A stretch of 64,000 nt of DNA from Tupaia tana (Eukaryota; Chordata; Mammalia; Scandentia; Tupaiidae): assembly GCA_026018925.1 (NCBI GenBank), contig JAKSZU010000009.1:31006083-31070082 (forward strand), given 5' to 3'. The translations under genes and the position numbers were made by a program. The notes under the pieces are model-generated. The model did not search any database. It saw only the letters and a list, made by a program, of their open reading frames with translations, and was not told where the DNA came from. The stretch's first letter is position 1, and each line of letters opens with the position of its first letter. Positions 31,583 to 43,470 of this stretch are shown here, one piece after another.

Positions 31583-34500
31583 ATGGCTCACTTAATGATA
31601 GGATCATGTCTGGAAATATCAAAAATAACATAGAACGTTAGTGGATTAAATTCTCCAATCAAGAGACACAGACTGATGAATGGATAAAAACAACAGAAAC
31701 CCTCTATCTGTTGCCTACAAGAAATGCAACTTATTGATAAAGACATGCATAGACTAAAAGTGAAAGACTGGAAAAATATATTCCATGCAAATAGAAATAA
31801 AAAAGGACTCAAGTTGTGATACTGATTTCAGAAAAATAGGCCTTAAGACAAAAACTGTAAGAGACTAGGAAGGACATTATATAGTAGTAAATCAAATAAT
31901 TTATAAAGAAGACATAATGCTTATAAATATCTATGTACCCAACTCAGGAGCACACAAATACGTGAAAGAAAGACTGCTAGAGCTAAAAGGAGAGATAGTT
32001 GCAACACTATAATTGTTGGGGGTCTTGACAGCCCATTATCTCCTTTAGACAGATTTTCTAGACAAAAAAATAAGCAGAGAGAAACAGGACCTAAACGATA
32101 CTATAAATCAAATGGACTTGACATACATTTATAGAACTTTTCATCCTAAGACCACAGAATTGTTCTAACCCCTTCATGGAACCTTTTCAAAAATTGACCA
32201 TATGATAGGACACAAATCAAGCCCTTACAGAAACTATATCCAACAACTTCTCCGACCATGATGGAATTAAACTTGATATAATTTCAAGAAAAATCCTCAA
32301 AAATACAAAAACACATGGAAACTAAACAACTTATTTCTGAATGACTTCTTAAATACTGAAGAAATTAAGTCTGAAATAAAAAAATATGGAAACAAATGAT
32401 AATGAGTATATGAGTTTCAATAATCTATGGGACACTGCAAAAACAATCATAAGAGGGAAATTCACAGCATCTAATGTGCATAAGAAAAAGATGAAAAGGT
32501 AGCAAATAGACAACCTAACATCTCGACTTGGTGGCATTGGAAAAACAAAAACAAAAACAAACCAAAAAATGCCAGTTGAAAAGAAATCATAAAATTTGAG
32601 CAGAAATAAATGAAATAAAAAATAAATGAACTATCCAGAAAATAAATGAAATCAAAAACTTGTTCTTTGAAAAGATGAACAAGATCAACACAGAAGCTAG
32701 ACTGATAAAGAAGAAAGAAACCAGATAAGTCAAATAAGTAATGAAACAGGCAACATCACAATAAACACAATAGAAATACAAAACATTCTTAGAAGATACT
32801 ATGAGTGACTATATGCCAACAATAAGAGAACATGGAGGAGATGGACAAATTCCTGGATGCATGTAATCTATCAAGATTGAATCAGAAGGACATAGAAAAC
32901 CTGAATAGTCCCATAACAAGTCATGAGATTGAATCAGTAATAAATAACCTCCTAGCAAAACAAAACAAACAAACAAATAACAACAACAACAACAACAACA
33001 AAACAGTTCCTGATGGCTTCAGTTCCGAATTCCACAAAACATTTAAGGAAGAGTTAACCCCCAGTCTACTTTAATTATTTCTAAAGATCCAAAAGGGAGG
33101 AAACTTCCAAAATTCATTTCATGAATCCTCCATCACCCTCATTACCCAAACAGACAAAGGCATTGCAAAACAGGAAAGCACACACATATATCTCTGAGTA
33201 TAGATGCAAAAATTCTCAACAAGATACTTGCAAATTTTATCCAAAATCATATAAAAAAGATTATTCATCATGACCAAGTAGGCTTTATTCTAAAGATGCA
33301 AGGGTGGTTCAACATATGCAAGACCATAAACATATTACACCATATTAAGAGAAAGAAAGATAAACAAATGATCATTTCAATTGATGCAGAGAAAGCATTT
33401 GATAAACTACAACACCGCTTCATGATTAAGACTCTCAGCAAGACTGATATAAAAGAGTAATTTCTCAACACAATAAAAGCCATATGTGAAAAATCTGTAG
33501 CTTACATTATACTGAATAGGGAAAAGCTAAAAGCTTTTCCACTAAAAACTTATACTAGACAAGACTGCTCACTTTCTTTACTACTTTTCAAAATAGTTCT
33601 GGAAGTCCTAGCCAGTGCAATCAGAAAAGAATAATATAAAAGGCATTCAAATAAGCAAAGGAGAGATAAAAATATCTTTATTTGCAGATGACATGATGGT
33701 ATACTTAGAAGACCCAAAGGTTTCCATGAAAAAACTTCTTGAAGTAATAAATGAACAGTAAAGAGTCAGGATACGAAATAAACATCCAAAAATCGATAGC
33801 ATTTTTATATACGAACAACAAGTTGAATGAAGTAGAGCTGAAGAAAGGAATCCCTTTTACCATAACCACAGAATATGTAAGATACCTAGGGATAAACCTA
33901 ACTAAGGAAGTCAAAGACCTTTGCAAAAAGAACTTTGAAAATCTTTTTCAAAAGATATTGAAAATGACACAAAAAGTGGAATGACATGCATTTTTCTGAA
34001 TTGGAAAATTAATATAATCAAAGTGTCAATTCTATCCAAATTAATCTAAATATTTAATGCAATTCCAATCATAATACCAGAGACATTCTTCACAGATCTA
34101 GAAAAGACAATCATAGAATTTGTCTGGAATCATAAAAGACCTCATATTGCCCAAGCAATCCTGCACAAGAAGAGTGGAGTGGGCAGCATCTCACTCCCTG
34201 ACCCCAAAATATACTATAAAGCTGTGATAATCAGAACAGCATGGTACTGACACAAAAAACAGACAAGTGGACCAATGGAATAGAATAAAGACCCCAAAAA
34301 TAAACCCCAAAACTTACAGCCAACTGATTTTTGACAAAAGATACCAGTCAATCCAGTGGGAAAAGGAAAATCTCTTCAGCAAATGGTGCTAGAAAAACTG
34401 AGTATCCACTTGCAGAAAGATAAAACTGAATCCCTATCTTCCACAATTAACAAAAATCAACTTAATATGAATCAAATACCTGAACCTAATATCTCAAACT

Positions 34501-34663
34501 ATAAAACTGTTGGTGGAAAACACTGGGGAAACTCTGAGAGACATTGGGGTAGTCAGACTTCTTAAATAAGACTCCCAAAGCATGAACAATAATCCCTAAA
34601 AGATACAAGTAGGTCTACATCAGATTAAGAAGTTTCTGCACAGCAAAGGACACAGTAATTAGT
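31583..34663 (+). pseudogene. L1 ORF2 (endonuclease-reverse transcriptase), degraded, 3' truncated
   Basis: ORF2 would encode the APE-type endonuclease and reverse transcriptase that drive target-primed reverse transcription. Here the endonuclease region spans about 31620-32330 and the reverse transcriptase about 32830-33990, with the catalytic FADD motif at 33681-33692 and a following VYLEDP-like run. Conserved YLGINLTKEVKDL lies near 33880. Numerous stops and indels break the frame. Similarity continues past 34500 (open piece 34356-34565) and stops at 34663, where a SINE-A begins; the C-terminal end, 3' UTR and poly(A) are absent. A (CAA)n tract at 32973-33001 lies within. Confidence 0.9.
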
Positions 34664-34912
34664 GGGACCAGCAGTTAGTGTAATGGCTATGTCGCGGGAC
34701 TCCCATGTAGTCGACCGCGGTTCACGTCCCGGACCTGGTGGCTTAAAACTCATGCCAGGCGTGTGTGCATGCGTGCCCAAGATCCTGAGAGGAGAATGGA
34801 GGAGAAGGGATTGTGGCCTGACCATCCCCCCTGGGGGGTGATCTCGCTTTCTGTCTCTCTGTCTCTCTCTGTCTGTCTGGCGAGCGTACGCGCCCTGTAG
34901 CGAAAACCTCTA
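34664..34912 (+). repeat. SINE-A, near-consensus, at the broken L1 end, no poly(A)
   Basis: CpG-rich, little-diverged copy (TGTCGCGGGACTCCC, GTCGACCGCGGTTCACG, GAGCGTACGCGCC). Its end, GCGAAAACCTCTAAGTAT, runs into unrelated sequence without an A-tail. L1 does not resume on the right and no TSD is evident. Confidence 0.92.
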
Positions 34913-35055
34913 AGTATATTTTCTTAGTAACTTTGTATGTGCTATTCCTCTGAATACTGAAAGACTGGGCTCAAGGGAGAGATGTAGAGGTGTGGGGTGA
35001 AATAGAAATTCCTGTGTTAAGATTTTCCTAGCTCCTCTAAGCTACCTGTGTGCTA

Positions 35056-35089
<34 letters not shown>

Positions 35090-35299
35090 TATCCTACTGC
35101 ATCACTATTATTTGTTTGCATTTCTTGCTACTGTAAATAACTTGAGAGTATGACTGAGTTTTATTCCTCTGTCTCCAGAATCTATTACAATGTCCTGCAT
35201 TTATTAATTATCCACTGAATAAAGACCCACCCAAGACATAAATCCGTTATTGAAGGATAGTGTATTAATATCGAAAGAGCTACATTTATATATATGTAT
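34913..35299. other. No gene seen; (TC)n(TG)n microsatellite
   Basis: A compound microsatellite, (TC)n then (TG)n, lies at 35055-35090. The remainder is unassigned. Confidence 0.6.
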
Positions 35300-35551
35300 A
35301 TTTGTTGTTGTGTTGTTGTTCATGATACAGTGTGTACATTCACAAGTGAGAGAGAGAGAAAAGCACTCTCCATAAGGTCTAGTTACGCCGTAATTCTCTT
35401 CCTCCACTTTTTCATCCTATAAGATGTTGGGCATTTATGTCCATGTCTGGAGTGTTTCCCCTGTCAAACCCAGGATTTGAACAGTTGTTGCCGTGTGGGA
35501 TCTGACATCTCTTGAGAAGTGCATTACTGCTATGCCACAGAACTGGCCCCA
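35300..35551 (-). repeat. Old SINE-A-related copy, minus strand
   Basis: GAGAGAGAGAAAAGCACTCT, TAATTCTCTTCCTCCAC, TTGGGCATTTATGTCCATG and an inverted head ending CACAGAACTGGCCCC keep the SINE-A order at high divergence. Confidence 0.65.
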
Positions 35552-35589
35552 TTGTATATTTTAAGTTATAAGTAATAGAGACTCAGAAA

Positions 35590-35800
35590 AATCAATGATC
35601 ATGGTAGACTATAATGGCTAAAGAAGTCCTTGTTGAGGGTTAGTGATTTGAAATATGTTTTAAAGTTAGGATGGATTTTGGAGAGGTAGATGTTCATAGT
35701 CAGAGAGACAAAGCAGCAAGAAAGATGTGTCCATGCTTTTGGCAAAGTTCATGTAGGTGAGTAAAAATTTTGGAAAGTTCAAGCAAGCTTTATTAGGGAA
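35590..35800. repeat. Ancient unnamed interspersed repeat (tentative)
   Basis: GTTAGTGATTTGAAATATGT, GATTTTGGAGAGGTAGATGT and GTCAGAGAGACAAAGCAGCA resemble the old repeat suspected at 22820 and 29897. Weak. Confidence 0.25.
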
Positions 35801-35849
35801 CATGGAGATATATGGTTTTCAAGCATATACTAATCTTACATACTATAAA

Positions 35850-36012
35850 AAATCCCTACATTCATTTGTATCACTTAACTTTTACTACACAACAGTCCAC
35901 CTCAAAACTTGGTGATTTAAAACAAAATTCATTTATCTGGTTCAAAATTTCAGAGGTTGGGAATTTAGGTTGGGATCACCTGGATAGTTCTGATTATCTG
36001 TATCATTCATAC
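35850..36012 (-). repeat. MLT1-like MaLR LTR fragment, minus strand
   Basis: ACACAACAGTCCACCTCAAA, ACTTGGTGATTTAAAACAAA and GAGGTTGGGAATTTAGGTTG follow the reversed MLT1 end. Confidence 0.6.
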
Positions 36013-36013
36013 A

Positions 36014-36396
36014 CGAGGGTCTTCAAAACTTTATGGAAAATGTGTAATGTGAAAAAAAACTATATATGAATTCCAGAATGTTTTTGGCACCAGAAGGGGC
36101 AGGATTGTGGGGTGGCAATAAAATATGAAGCTCTGTGAGACTGATCCATATATGAATATTCCAGCTTCATATCCAGAGACCTTCTTGAGTATATTAGGCA
36201 TGTGCTTGCCCATGATTTGTGGCTGGCCGAAGCTGGATGCGCATCACAATGTCAAGATCCTGTTGGTGTTGCTGTTTCTTTCCCCCTCTCTCTCTTGCTC
36301 ATGGAAGAAATAAATAAATAAACTTAAAAACTTTTTTTTTGCACCAAAGTAAATTTGTGCTTTAGTTCTCTAACTTTTTGAAGTTCCCTTGTACAA
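36014..36396. mobile_element. Short Hsmar2-like mariner derivative, split by SINE-B
   Basis: Left end GAGGGTCTTCAAAACTTTAT and right end ACTTTTTGAAGTTCCCTTG are inverted relatives, as in Hsmar2 ends. Internal pieces TTTTTGGCACC and TTTGCACCAAAGTAAATTTG flank the inserted SINE-B (36095-36335). The element without the SINE is roughly 140 bp and non-coding. Confidence 0.65.
36095..36335 (+). repeat. SINE-B, plus strand, inserted in a mariner derivative
   Basis: GGGGCAGGATTGTGGGGTGG head, TTCATATCCAGAGACCTTCT B-box region, GGTGTTGCTGTTTCTTTCC, CT tract and a (AAAT)n tail. Flanks TTTTTGGCACCAGA and TTTTTGCACCAAA are a plausible degenerate TSD. Confidence 0.75.
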
Positions 36397-36656
36397 CTGC
36401 AGCTAGCTTCTGAGAGTTGAGTTCTTTCTTTTTTGGTAGGGGGGAGAGTTGAGTTTTTAATTGATGCAATGAGGATGTGTGGGCCATGCATTTCTCATTA
36501 TTCAGTAGGCTAACACAGCACCTTTTACTTGGTGGCTAGATTTTAAAAAGGGGCGATATGTAAGCACTTTTCAAGTCTCTGTTTGCATTGCTTGCTAATG
36601 ATCAATTGGCCAAAGTTTATCATATGGATAATTTCAGATTAAGAAATAGAGAAAGA

Positions 36657-36909
36657 GGGACCAGCAGTTGGTGTAATGGCTATGTCGCTGGACTCCCGCA
36701 TCGTCGACTGCGGTTCAAGTCCCAGACCCAGTGACTTAAACTCATTCCAGGCACATGTGCGTGTGTGTCCAAGACCTTGAGAGGAGAATGGAGGAGAAAG
36801 GATTGTGGCATGGCCATCCCCCCTGTGGGGGTTATTTCTCACTTTCTGTTTCTGTGTTTCTGGCGAGTGCATGCACCCTATATCAATAATCTCTCCAAAA
36901 AAAAAAAAA
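36657..36909 (+). repeat. SINE-A, plus strand, perfect 13-bp TSD
   Basis: TSD AAATAGAGAAAGA at 36644-36656 and 36910-36922. The palindrome has changed to CCCCCTGTGGGGG but still pairs. Poly(A) tail at 36897-36909. Confidence 0.95.
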
Positions 36910-37039
36910 AAATAGAGAAAGAAACTCCACCTTTTGATGTTAAAAGGCACAAAATTATACTGAAAAGTGGCATGCATGCAAGATTGGAAGGAATTTTAGG
37001 AGCCCTTTTAAAATGATCTATAACGACATTATGTCTATT

Positions 37040-37205
37040 ATTGAAAGTAAACCGTTGAGGTGGATATTCAACTTCTCATTACTTTAGAGAAGCAGAAAGT
37101 TTGAATGACTTGCAAATGCCCATATTAGCAAAGCATGCAGTAGAATCTAGCTTTGTCTACTCCAAATCCTGTGTAATTTCTACTGCATGAGGCATCTCCT
37201 TAAAG
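37040..37205 (-). repeat. MIR-like fragment, minus strand
   Basis: AGAGAAGCAGAAAGTTTGAA, TGACTTGCAAATGCCCATA, TAGAATCTAGCTTTGTCTAC and TTTCTACTGCATGAGGC follow reversed MIR order. Confidence 0.65.
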
Positions 37206-38745
37206 AATCATTAGTGCCAGTTGTTGAGAGCTACTAAAGATCCTTGATTTGACAACATTACAAAAGTATTGTTTCATGAAATGGCTTAATGTGTTGGAGA
37301 GAATGGAGTGAGATTAGACTAAAGGGAGTTTTCTCTATATTGTGGAGAAAAAACTATTCACTGGATTCCAGGTATGGACATAATCACGTCTTAGTACTCA
37401 GGGAATAAAGCCAAATATTCAGGGCCCAATAAGCAGTTATCTATTTTTTTTTTTTGCCTTCATAACAAAAAATGTCATATTACATTTCCATGCATAAATA
37501 ATTTCCTTTTTACAACTGCTTGATTGGGGGTACTTTCAGAAATTCTAGTTCTTATAGTCCTCAAGGACTTTGGTTGCCATGAAATGATACCCACCATAAA
37601 CAATGAAAATTGGCATTTCGTTAAAAATAATGTTTTGTTTACAGTCATACCACTATAGCCACTGTTCTATCCCACCCATTTCAGAGATAGAACTCAAGAT
37701 TTGTTTCAGCTGCCATTTCTTCAAATGAAGTCTCCTCAAAAGGCAAGAGTAGACAGAAGAACTGGTAGTAGTGAGGGGTTTACTCTGTGTGAAAAACTTA
37801 CCTGCAATAATGTCCTGTCCTTAAATGTGAAGAAAAGTTAGGTAGAGGATAGGTATGTAAATACTAATGAATGAAAAATTACATATTTTGTGTTATAGTA
37901 TTGAAAGCAATAAAATATCGTCAGTTTTATAGTCAATAATTAACTAAAATGCCATATCTGTTGATGATGATGATGACAATGACTACAATGACAAATGATG
38001 ATGATAATGACTCATATTCATAAAGTCCATCTGAAATACTAGCTGTTTCAGACTTCCAAAACCCCAAATGATTTATTTCTGCTATAAAAAGTTTACTAAA
38101 TCCTTAAAATTTTGTTAAACTGCTTTAACTATAAAAATGTGACACACATAATGTTGATGCGTGCCTTCATTTAAAATGCTGATTTCTATTCTTTCTTTTT
38201 ACTCATCAGCAACCAAACTGAGTCTCCTTCCTTCAGAGCATAAAACTTCTGGTAAACTCTGAGTCTTCTGGAGAATTGATTTTCCTGTGCACATTGCTGC
38301 TACTGTCTCATGCTGATGAATGACCCTGCTAGTGAAACACAATTTCTACTAAATCAACAAATAGTCGTTATAAATGCTCTAAGTCTTACTCTATTTTTAC
38401 AACAAAAGCTTCCATCTCTTACTCATTAATCCTTGTAAGTGAGATTTAAATGATGGGAAAATTCCAATAAGCCTTTTTCATTCCTTAACTATTTTCTGGT
38501 TATAACCTAAAGTTCTGAGGAGGGGGCTTGATTGTGGGGGAACAATGGTGATATTTAATGTGGGTTAGGATATATCTTAGGGGATAGGATCATTCACGTG
38601 CCAATGTAAATGTCCTTCCATCAGGATTATGACATTGATTACTTGTTGTACTGCATTTGATGAAGGGAGGGAAAGAAGAAATGGGCGAAAGAAGGAGCAA
38701 GGAATAAAGTAAAGAAAGGAGAAAGGTTAATGCTTAGAGAAGTTG
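37206..38745. other. No gene seen; impure (GAT)n tract
   Basis: Apparently unique. A (GAT/GAC)-type imperfect repeat lies at about 37960-38010. No exon-like open frame with splice signals was convincing. Confidence 0.45.
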
Positions 38746-38747
38746 AT

Positions 38748-39062
38748 GGTCTGAATGTGAGTGTCACCCCAACGTTCATATGTTGAAATTTAATGTCCAA
38801 TGTGATAGTATTAAGAGGTTGGAGTCTTTGAGAGATCCCTATAAAGGTGGTTTGAGGGAGCCTCCTGGCCCCTTTTACCATGTGAAACATAGAACACATC
38901 CTCTAAGAGGAGCAGGCCTTCACCAGAAATCAGTCTGCTGGCATCTTTATCTTAGACTTCCCAGGTTCCGGAACAGGGAGCACTACATCTCTGTTGTTTA
39001 TAAATTAACCAGCCTAAGGTATCGTGTTATAGCAGCTCAAATGGACAACACAGGGAGCATCT
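38748..39062 (+). repeat. MaLR-type LTR (MLT1/MST-like), plus strand
   Basis: GATGGTCTGAATGTGAGTGT, TTCATATGTTGAAATTTAAT, AATGTGATAGTATTAAGAGG, CTTAGACTTCCCAGGTTCCG, CTCTGTTGTTTATAAATTA and GTTATAGCAGCTCAAATGGA run in LTR order. Similar ends occur reversed at 23605. Confidence 0.7.
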
Positions 39063-40065
39063 TGTGATTTTTAAGTGCAGATCTGCATAAAGATGAGTCA
39101 TCCTTATTAAATTCAAGAGAGAAAAGTGTTTCTTTGGAATGTTTTTTTCTTGGTTTGAACCATACCAATGTTCCACTACTGTTTTGAGATTATGTTAATA
39201 CTAAAATAGGATAATCATCATTATCATCTTATTAATATTATTGTATTATAATCATCCATAAGGATTATGCTTGGGTATATCCACTCAATTTTTATGCTTA
39301 GTATTTTTCCAACAGCTAATCAGGTATTTCCTATTCTCAGTATTTCTCCAATAGTTGATCAGGTATTTGCTACTCTAAGAGTCTCAGTTTTGTGTAGACA
39401 AGTAATTCTTTGTGAGATGAGAGACCTGCAGGTGGACTTCTGTGACATCCTATTGGCAGGTGTCAGGACTCAATTAGCAATAGGACTTACCTTTTTTGGT
39501 GGGGTGCTAACAAAAGTAGCATTATTCTCTCCATTACTTATGACAAGTAGCTTTTAGTAGCAGGGGAGAATTATTAGCTACCTGAACAGTCTTTTGTTCT
39601 AATCCAATAAACTTATCTCTCTACCTAAAAAAATGTAAGAGCTGTTAGAAAAAAATGGCACATTTACCTAGTTAAATGTAACTTTTACTTTTTTCCAGAT
39701 ATTTTTATGGTCTAGGCAGATCTAATTTCTCGATTTTTTCCTGTGCTCCCAATAGTTTTCGTGCTCAGAAACCACCAATGGCAGTACTCACTACAAATAT
39801 GTTTCCATTCTTCTCCAAAGAAAATCCTAGGACTCATTATAGAGAATTCCACATATTGTTTCTGTTATCTGGGACCTGGGCTGCAATGTCTTCATTCATT
39901 CATTCTGCACATCACTAATGTGTCTCAAAACAGTTGTAAGGTTTGTCCCTTTGGATCTATCACTTAAGAATGATCTTCAGGTGATCATATTTTTTTCTAA
40001 TTATTATATTAAGGTTATTATACTAGAGGACAGAAAGCAATATATTCTACTATATTGTCTTTTCT
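39063..40065. other. No gene seen; two-copy local duplication of about 45 bp
   Basis: AGTATTTTTCCAACAGCTAA (near 39299) and AGTATTTCTCCAATAGTTGA (near 39339), each followed by TCAGGTATTT, form an imperfect tandem pair. Otherwise unassigned. Confidence 0.45.
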
Positions 40066-40300
40066 TGTAGAGTTTTTTCTCTTATGGTATGAGTGCTCAC
40101 AGTAGAGAGAGGCAGAGGCCGAGATGGTGAGAGGGAAAGTGAAAAATCACCTCCCAGTGGGGAATGGCCACATTACAGTCCCTTCTTCTCCTTTCTCCTC
40201 CCAAGATCTTGGGCATGCATGTACATGCATCCAGTGTGTTTCGCTTCACTCGGTCTGTGGGAGTCCAGCAATGTAACCACTATGTCATCCACTCCTCCTA
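40066..40300 (-). repeat. SINE-A, diverged, minus strand
   Basis: GAGTGCTCACAGTAGAGAGA, CAGTGGGGAATGGCCACATT, CTTGGGCATGCATGTACATG and an inverted head with GGGAGTCCAGCAATGTAACC. The B-box region is shortened. Confidence 0.85.
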
Positions 40301-40744
40301 TTTTAATATATCCTTAAGTTAAAAGTAGAAATAGAAGTCTAGTCCACCAAATAAGGTGTGTGTTTTGCAGTGCTCCTGTCCTGGAGGGACAAACTATGCT
40401 AGGGGAATATGAATCACATTTGTTTGATGTTCTTACCCATAAAATTAACTAAGCAAAATATAGATAATGACAATGGATCTTGCCATTATCTGAAACAGGA
40501 ACTCTTCAGTAATCTTTCTGTTTGAAAGACTACAGTACAGTGATAGTGCCTCTTAGGTTAGTAATCAACATCAACCACCAGATTACTAAATTTCTTCTGA
40601 AACATCAAATGTCCTTCCAGTCCTATCCCCTGCCTCCCCTCGCAAAAATAAAAGGTGCATGCAGTAGTCAACAAAAGTATATGCACAGTGTAATCTAGAG
40701 GAACTCTGGAATTTTATATATGGTATGTCTTCCTCAAGTTGTCC

Positions 40745-40915
40745 AAGGGATCCTTTTTTTGTTGTTGTTCTTTTTAAACAAGGTCTTACTATGTTGCCCC
40801 AGCTAGCCTTGAAGTCACAATTCTCCTGCCTCAGCTTCTCAACTTTTCAAGTAGCTTAGATCACAGGTGAGCTCCACCATGCCTGATTACAAGAAATCAT
40901 TTCTTAAAAAAAATA
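40745..40915 (-). repeat. 7SL-RNA-derived SINE, minus strand
   Basis: AACAAGGTCTTACTATGTTG, CCCAGCTAGCCTTGAAGTC, TCTCCTGCCTCAGCTTCTC and CACCATGCCTGATTAC follow a reversed 7SL monomer. T-rich tail at the left (40752-40780). Confidence 0.72.
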
Positions 40916-40929
40916 TTTTAAAATCTACT

Positions 40930-41105
40930 TTCAAGGCCCAGTCACAGTAGCACATGCTGATATGATCCTGCTGAGGCCACATGGAAGGCCAAGATTAGAT
41001 TCCTGGCCCATCCTAAAACTTGGGTGTGGTGCCATGGCATGTAGTCCCAGATGGGAGATTGAAGCAGAAGGGTTGAGATATAGTGAGACCCTGTATAAAA
41101 CTAAA
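40930..41105 (+). repeat. Composite SINE: tRNA-like head plus 7SL-like body
   Basis: AGGCCCAGTCACAGTAGCAC and B-box-like GATTAGATTCCTGGCCC are followed by GGTGTGGTGCCATGGCATGT, AGTCCCAGATGGGAGATTGA and TATAGTGAGACCCTGT. This arrangement resembles what I recall of tree-shrew Tu SINEs, but I cannot verify it. Confidence 0.55.
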
Positions 41106-41639
41106 AGCAATTACCTTCAAGCTTTAATATTCAGCTGAGTACAAAGACAAGTATTTTTCTTTCTGGCACTAAACCCACAAAATCATAGGTATGATTGGAA
41201 ATATATTAAATAAATATATATACATACACAAATACATGTATTGAGAGAGAGGGAGGGGAAGAAAGAGGGAGAGAGAGTGAAAGCAAGAGAAAGAGACTAT
41301 GAGCAATCATTGAAAACTGGAAAGCAGGCAGTAAGCCTTAGAAGGAAGACAGAGTCTCAGAAGGAAACTACAGTCAAACTTAAGCATGAGGACATTATGT
41401 CACCAGAAAGAAAGTATCAGCATCAAAGGTTGTTTACATCTAGAGGTGGAGTGAGCCAGATGCACTCAGAAACTTAAGGAAAGCTAATAGGATAATCAGA
41501 TCTGCATACCTATTCAGAAAATTAAGTCCCTATGCTGTAGCTATCTGCTTTTCCTTTTAGGACAAATGGCAGAAACAATGAAAGATCATGGAAAAAACTA
41601 TTGAAATTAGAAACCCAAAGACCAAGCTACCATAATCTT
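41106..41639. other. No gene seen; GA-rich tract
   Basis: A purine-rich stretch lies at 41243-41300. A 78-codon open frame across it (41241-41477) is low complexity and is not annotated as a gene. Confidence 0.45.
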
Positions 41640-42110
41640 CTGCTGGAGCTACTATAGTAGTCTCATAGTTAGTCTCCCTGTTTCCATTTTTGTCCTCCTA
41701 AGGCCTATTCTTATCAGAGCAGTATGAGGTATCCTTTTATAATATAAATTAGATTATGCCTTTCCCCTGTTCAATGTAATTTCTTGTTCAAAACACTGTA
41801 CAAAGCACTCCAATGGCAGAATGTCACACACAAATAAAATCAAAAGTCCTCATTATGACCTTGAGGGTTGTCTTCCTCCTTAATAGGCTCCAGCCACACT
41901 GCTTTCCTTGTTGAAGCACATTTTTGCTTGGTGCATTTATACGTAGTCTTTCCTCTGGTAACTGCATGGTCCATGCCCTCATTTGATTCAAGTATCCGCT
42001 CAATCATCGCTTCCTAAAAGGGGACTTTCTGATCACTGTGTCTAAAGTAGTATCTCTTTCACTCTCCATTCTCTAAATATGCTTTTATTTTTCTTTATGA
42101 CACTTAATAA
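41640..42110 (+). repeat. LINE-2 fragment, plus strand
   Basis: TTAGTCTCCCTGTTTCCATT, TATCAGAGCAGTATGAGGTA, AATTAGATTATGCCTTTCCC, TGTACAAAGCACTCCAATGG, AAAAGTCCTCATTATGACC and CTCCAGCCACACTGCTTTCC are in the order of the conserved L2 3' end. Ancient and non-coding. Confidence 0.78.
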
Positions 42111-42465
42111 TAGGCACACATAATATATAACTGCCATTCAATGCAGAATAGTTAAATATGGATTGGATAAGTTAATAGTACAAAAATATATAGTACAAAA
42201 AAGGAAGCAGAAGGTTGAATTGGTGAGCTGGAGGGCTAACCTAGGGAGTTTTCCCAGAACAAAGTATAAAGAGCTAGAAAAATATTATATTAAAAACAAA
42301 CTAAGAAAAATGGAAAATAAATCTATAAATTCCAACATTTTTCAAGTCAGCGTTTGAGAGGGAGAGAGTAGAAGGAATCAAGTGAAAGACTAAGAAAATA
42401 CTGGAAGAAAAATAGTGAGATAACTAAAATTTTCCACAACTGAAGAATGACTTGAACATTCTAAA
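42111..42465. other. No gene seen
   Basis: Unassigned AT-rich sequence. Confidence 0.4.
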
Positions 42466-42700
42466 GTGGTGTTCCCCAATCTTCCAACCACAGACCAGTG
42501 CCAGTTTGTGGCTGTTGGGGGCCAGGCTGCAGTGCCATGTAGTGGGGAGTGAGCAATCAAGCCAACAAGCCTTGGACTGTGTTTGTAGCAATTCTCCATT
42601 ACTCTCATTGCTCCCTTGGCTCCACCTTTGTCAGATCAGTAAAGGTAATGGATTCTTATGTGAGCACAAACCCTATTATTGTATGATTGTTTCAGTGTAT
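42466..42700. mobile_element. MER1-like hAT DNA transposon fossil
   Basis: GTGGTGTTCCCCAATCTTCC, CACAGACCAGTGCCAGTTTG, TGTCAGATCAGTAAAGGTAA, TGGATTCTTATGTGAGCACA and AACCCTATTATTGTA reproduce one end of a MER1-group (hAT-Charlie) element. The other end is not visible. Confidence 0.72.
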
Positions 42701-42939
42701 ATTGCAATGGGGTACTGGTGAAAATGGAGAGAAAAGTGAATGTGGTACTACTGAGTCATCCTGGGACCAATCCCTTCTACATCCATTTTGTGGAGAGACT
42801 GTCTTCTATAAGGCTGATTACTGCTGTCTGGATGGACGAAGACTGCTACTATAAAGGGTATAATAAATATCTAGCAGGAAATTTTTTTTTAGAAAACAGC
42901 AAATAAAAAGTCCACAGAAACACATTGTAGTGCTATTTC

Positions 42940-43470
42940 AGAAATGTTAAATACCTAAGAGTAAGTCTAAGCAAACATGTGTCAAATTATTTTTAAAAAA
43001 ATCCTACAGATTTTTGCTATGCATTATCAAAAGATACATAAATGGAGAGATATACCATGGTCTTTGTTGAGAATATTCATATCTTATTATTTCTTTTTAT
43101 CTTCTTATTTAGAATTACTTTTCTCTTCCTTTTCTAGTTTCCCTAAGGTAGAATTCTTGAACTTTGGTTTTAGATATTTTTTATTTTCTAAGATATACGT
43201 TCAGTGCTATAAATTTTTCTCTTACCACTACTTTTGCTGCAGTCTACAAATTTGGACAAAAAGTATCTTCACTTTCATTCCAAAGTATTTTTGAAATTTC
43301 TCTTAGGATTTCTTCCTTTACTCATGTGTTATTTAACAGTTTGTTGTTCAATCTCCAAGTTATTAGGGTATTTTTTAGCTATCTGAATGCTATTTATTTC
43401 TGGTTTAATTCCCTTGAGGTCTGAAAGCATACTTTGTATGACTTCTAAACTTTCAAATTTGAAGAAAATC
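42940..43470. mobile_element. Old L1 ORF2 fragments in opposite orientations
   Basis: Plus-strand 42945-43075 reads L1 sequence (KYLGVSLSKHV-like and HKWRDIPW-like). Minus-strand 43085-43460 reads an L1 ORF2 stretch N-terminal to the reverse transcriptase (landmarks TTCAGTGCTATAAATTTTTC, CATGTGTTATTTAACAGTTT, GGTCTGAAAGCATACTTTGT). Heavily mutated. Confidence 0.68.

Noticed and set aside
38780..39067. 95-codon plus-strand open frame
   Set aside because: Lies entirely within a MaLR-type LTR, which does not code for protein.
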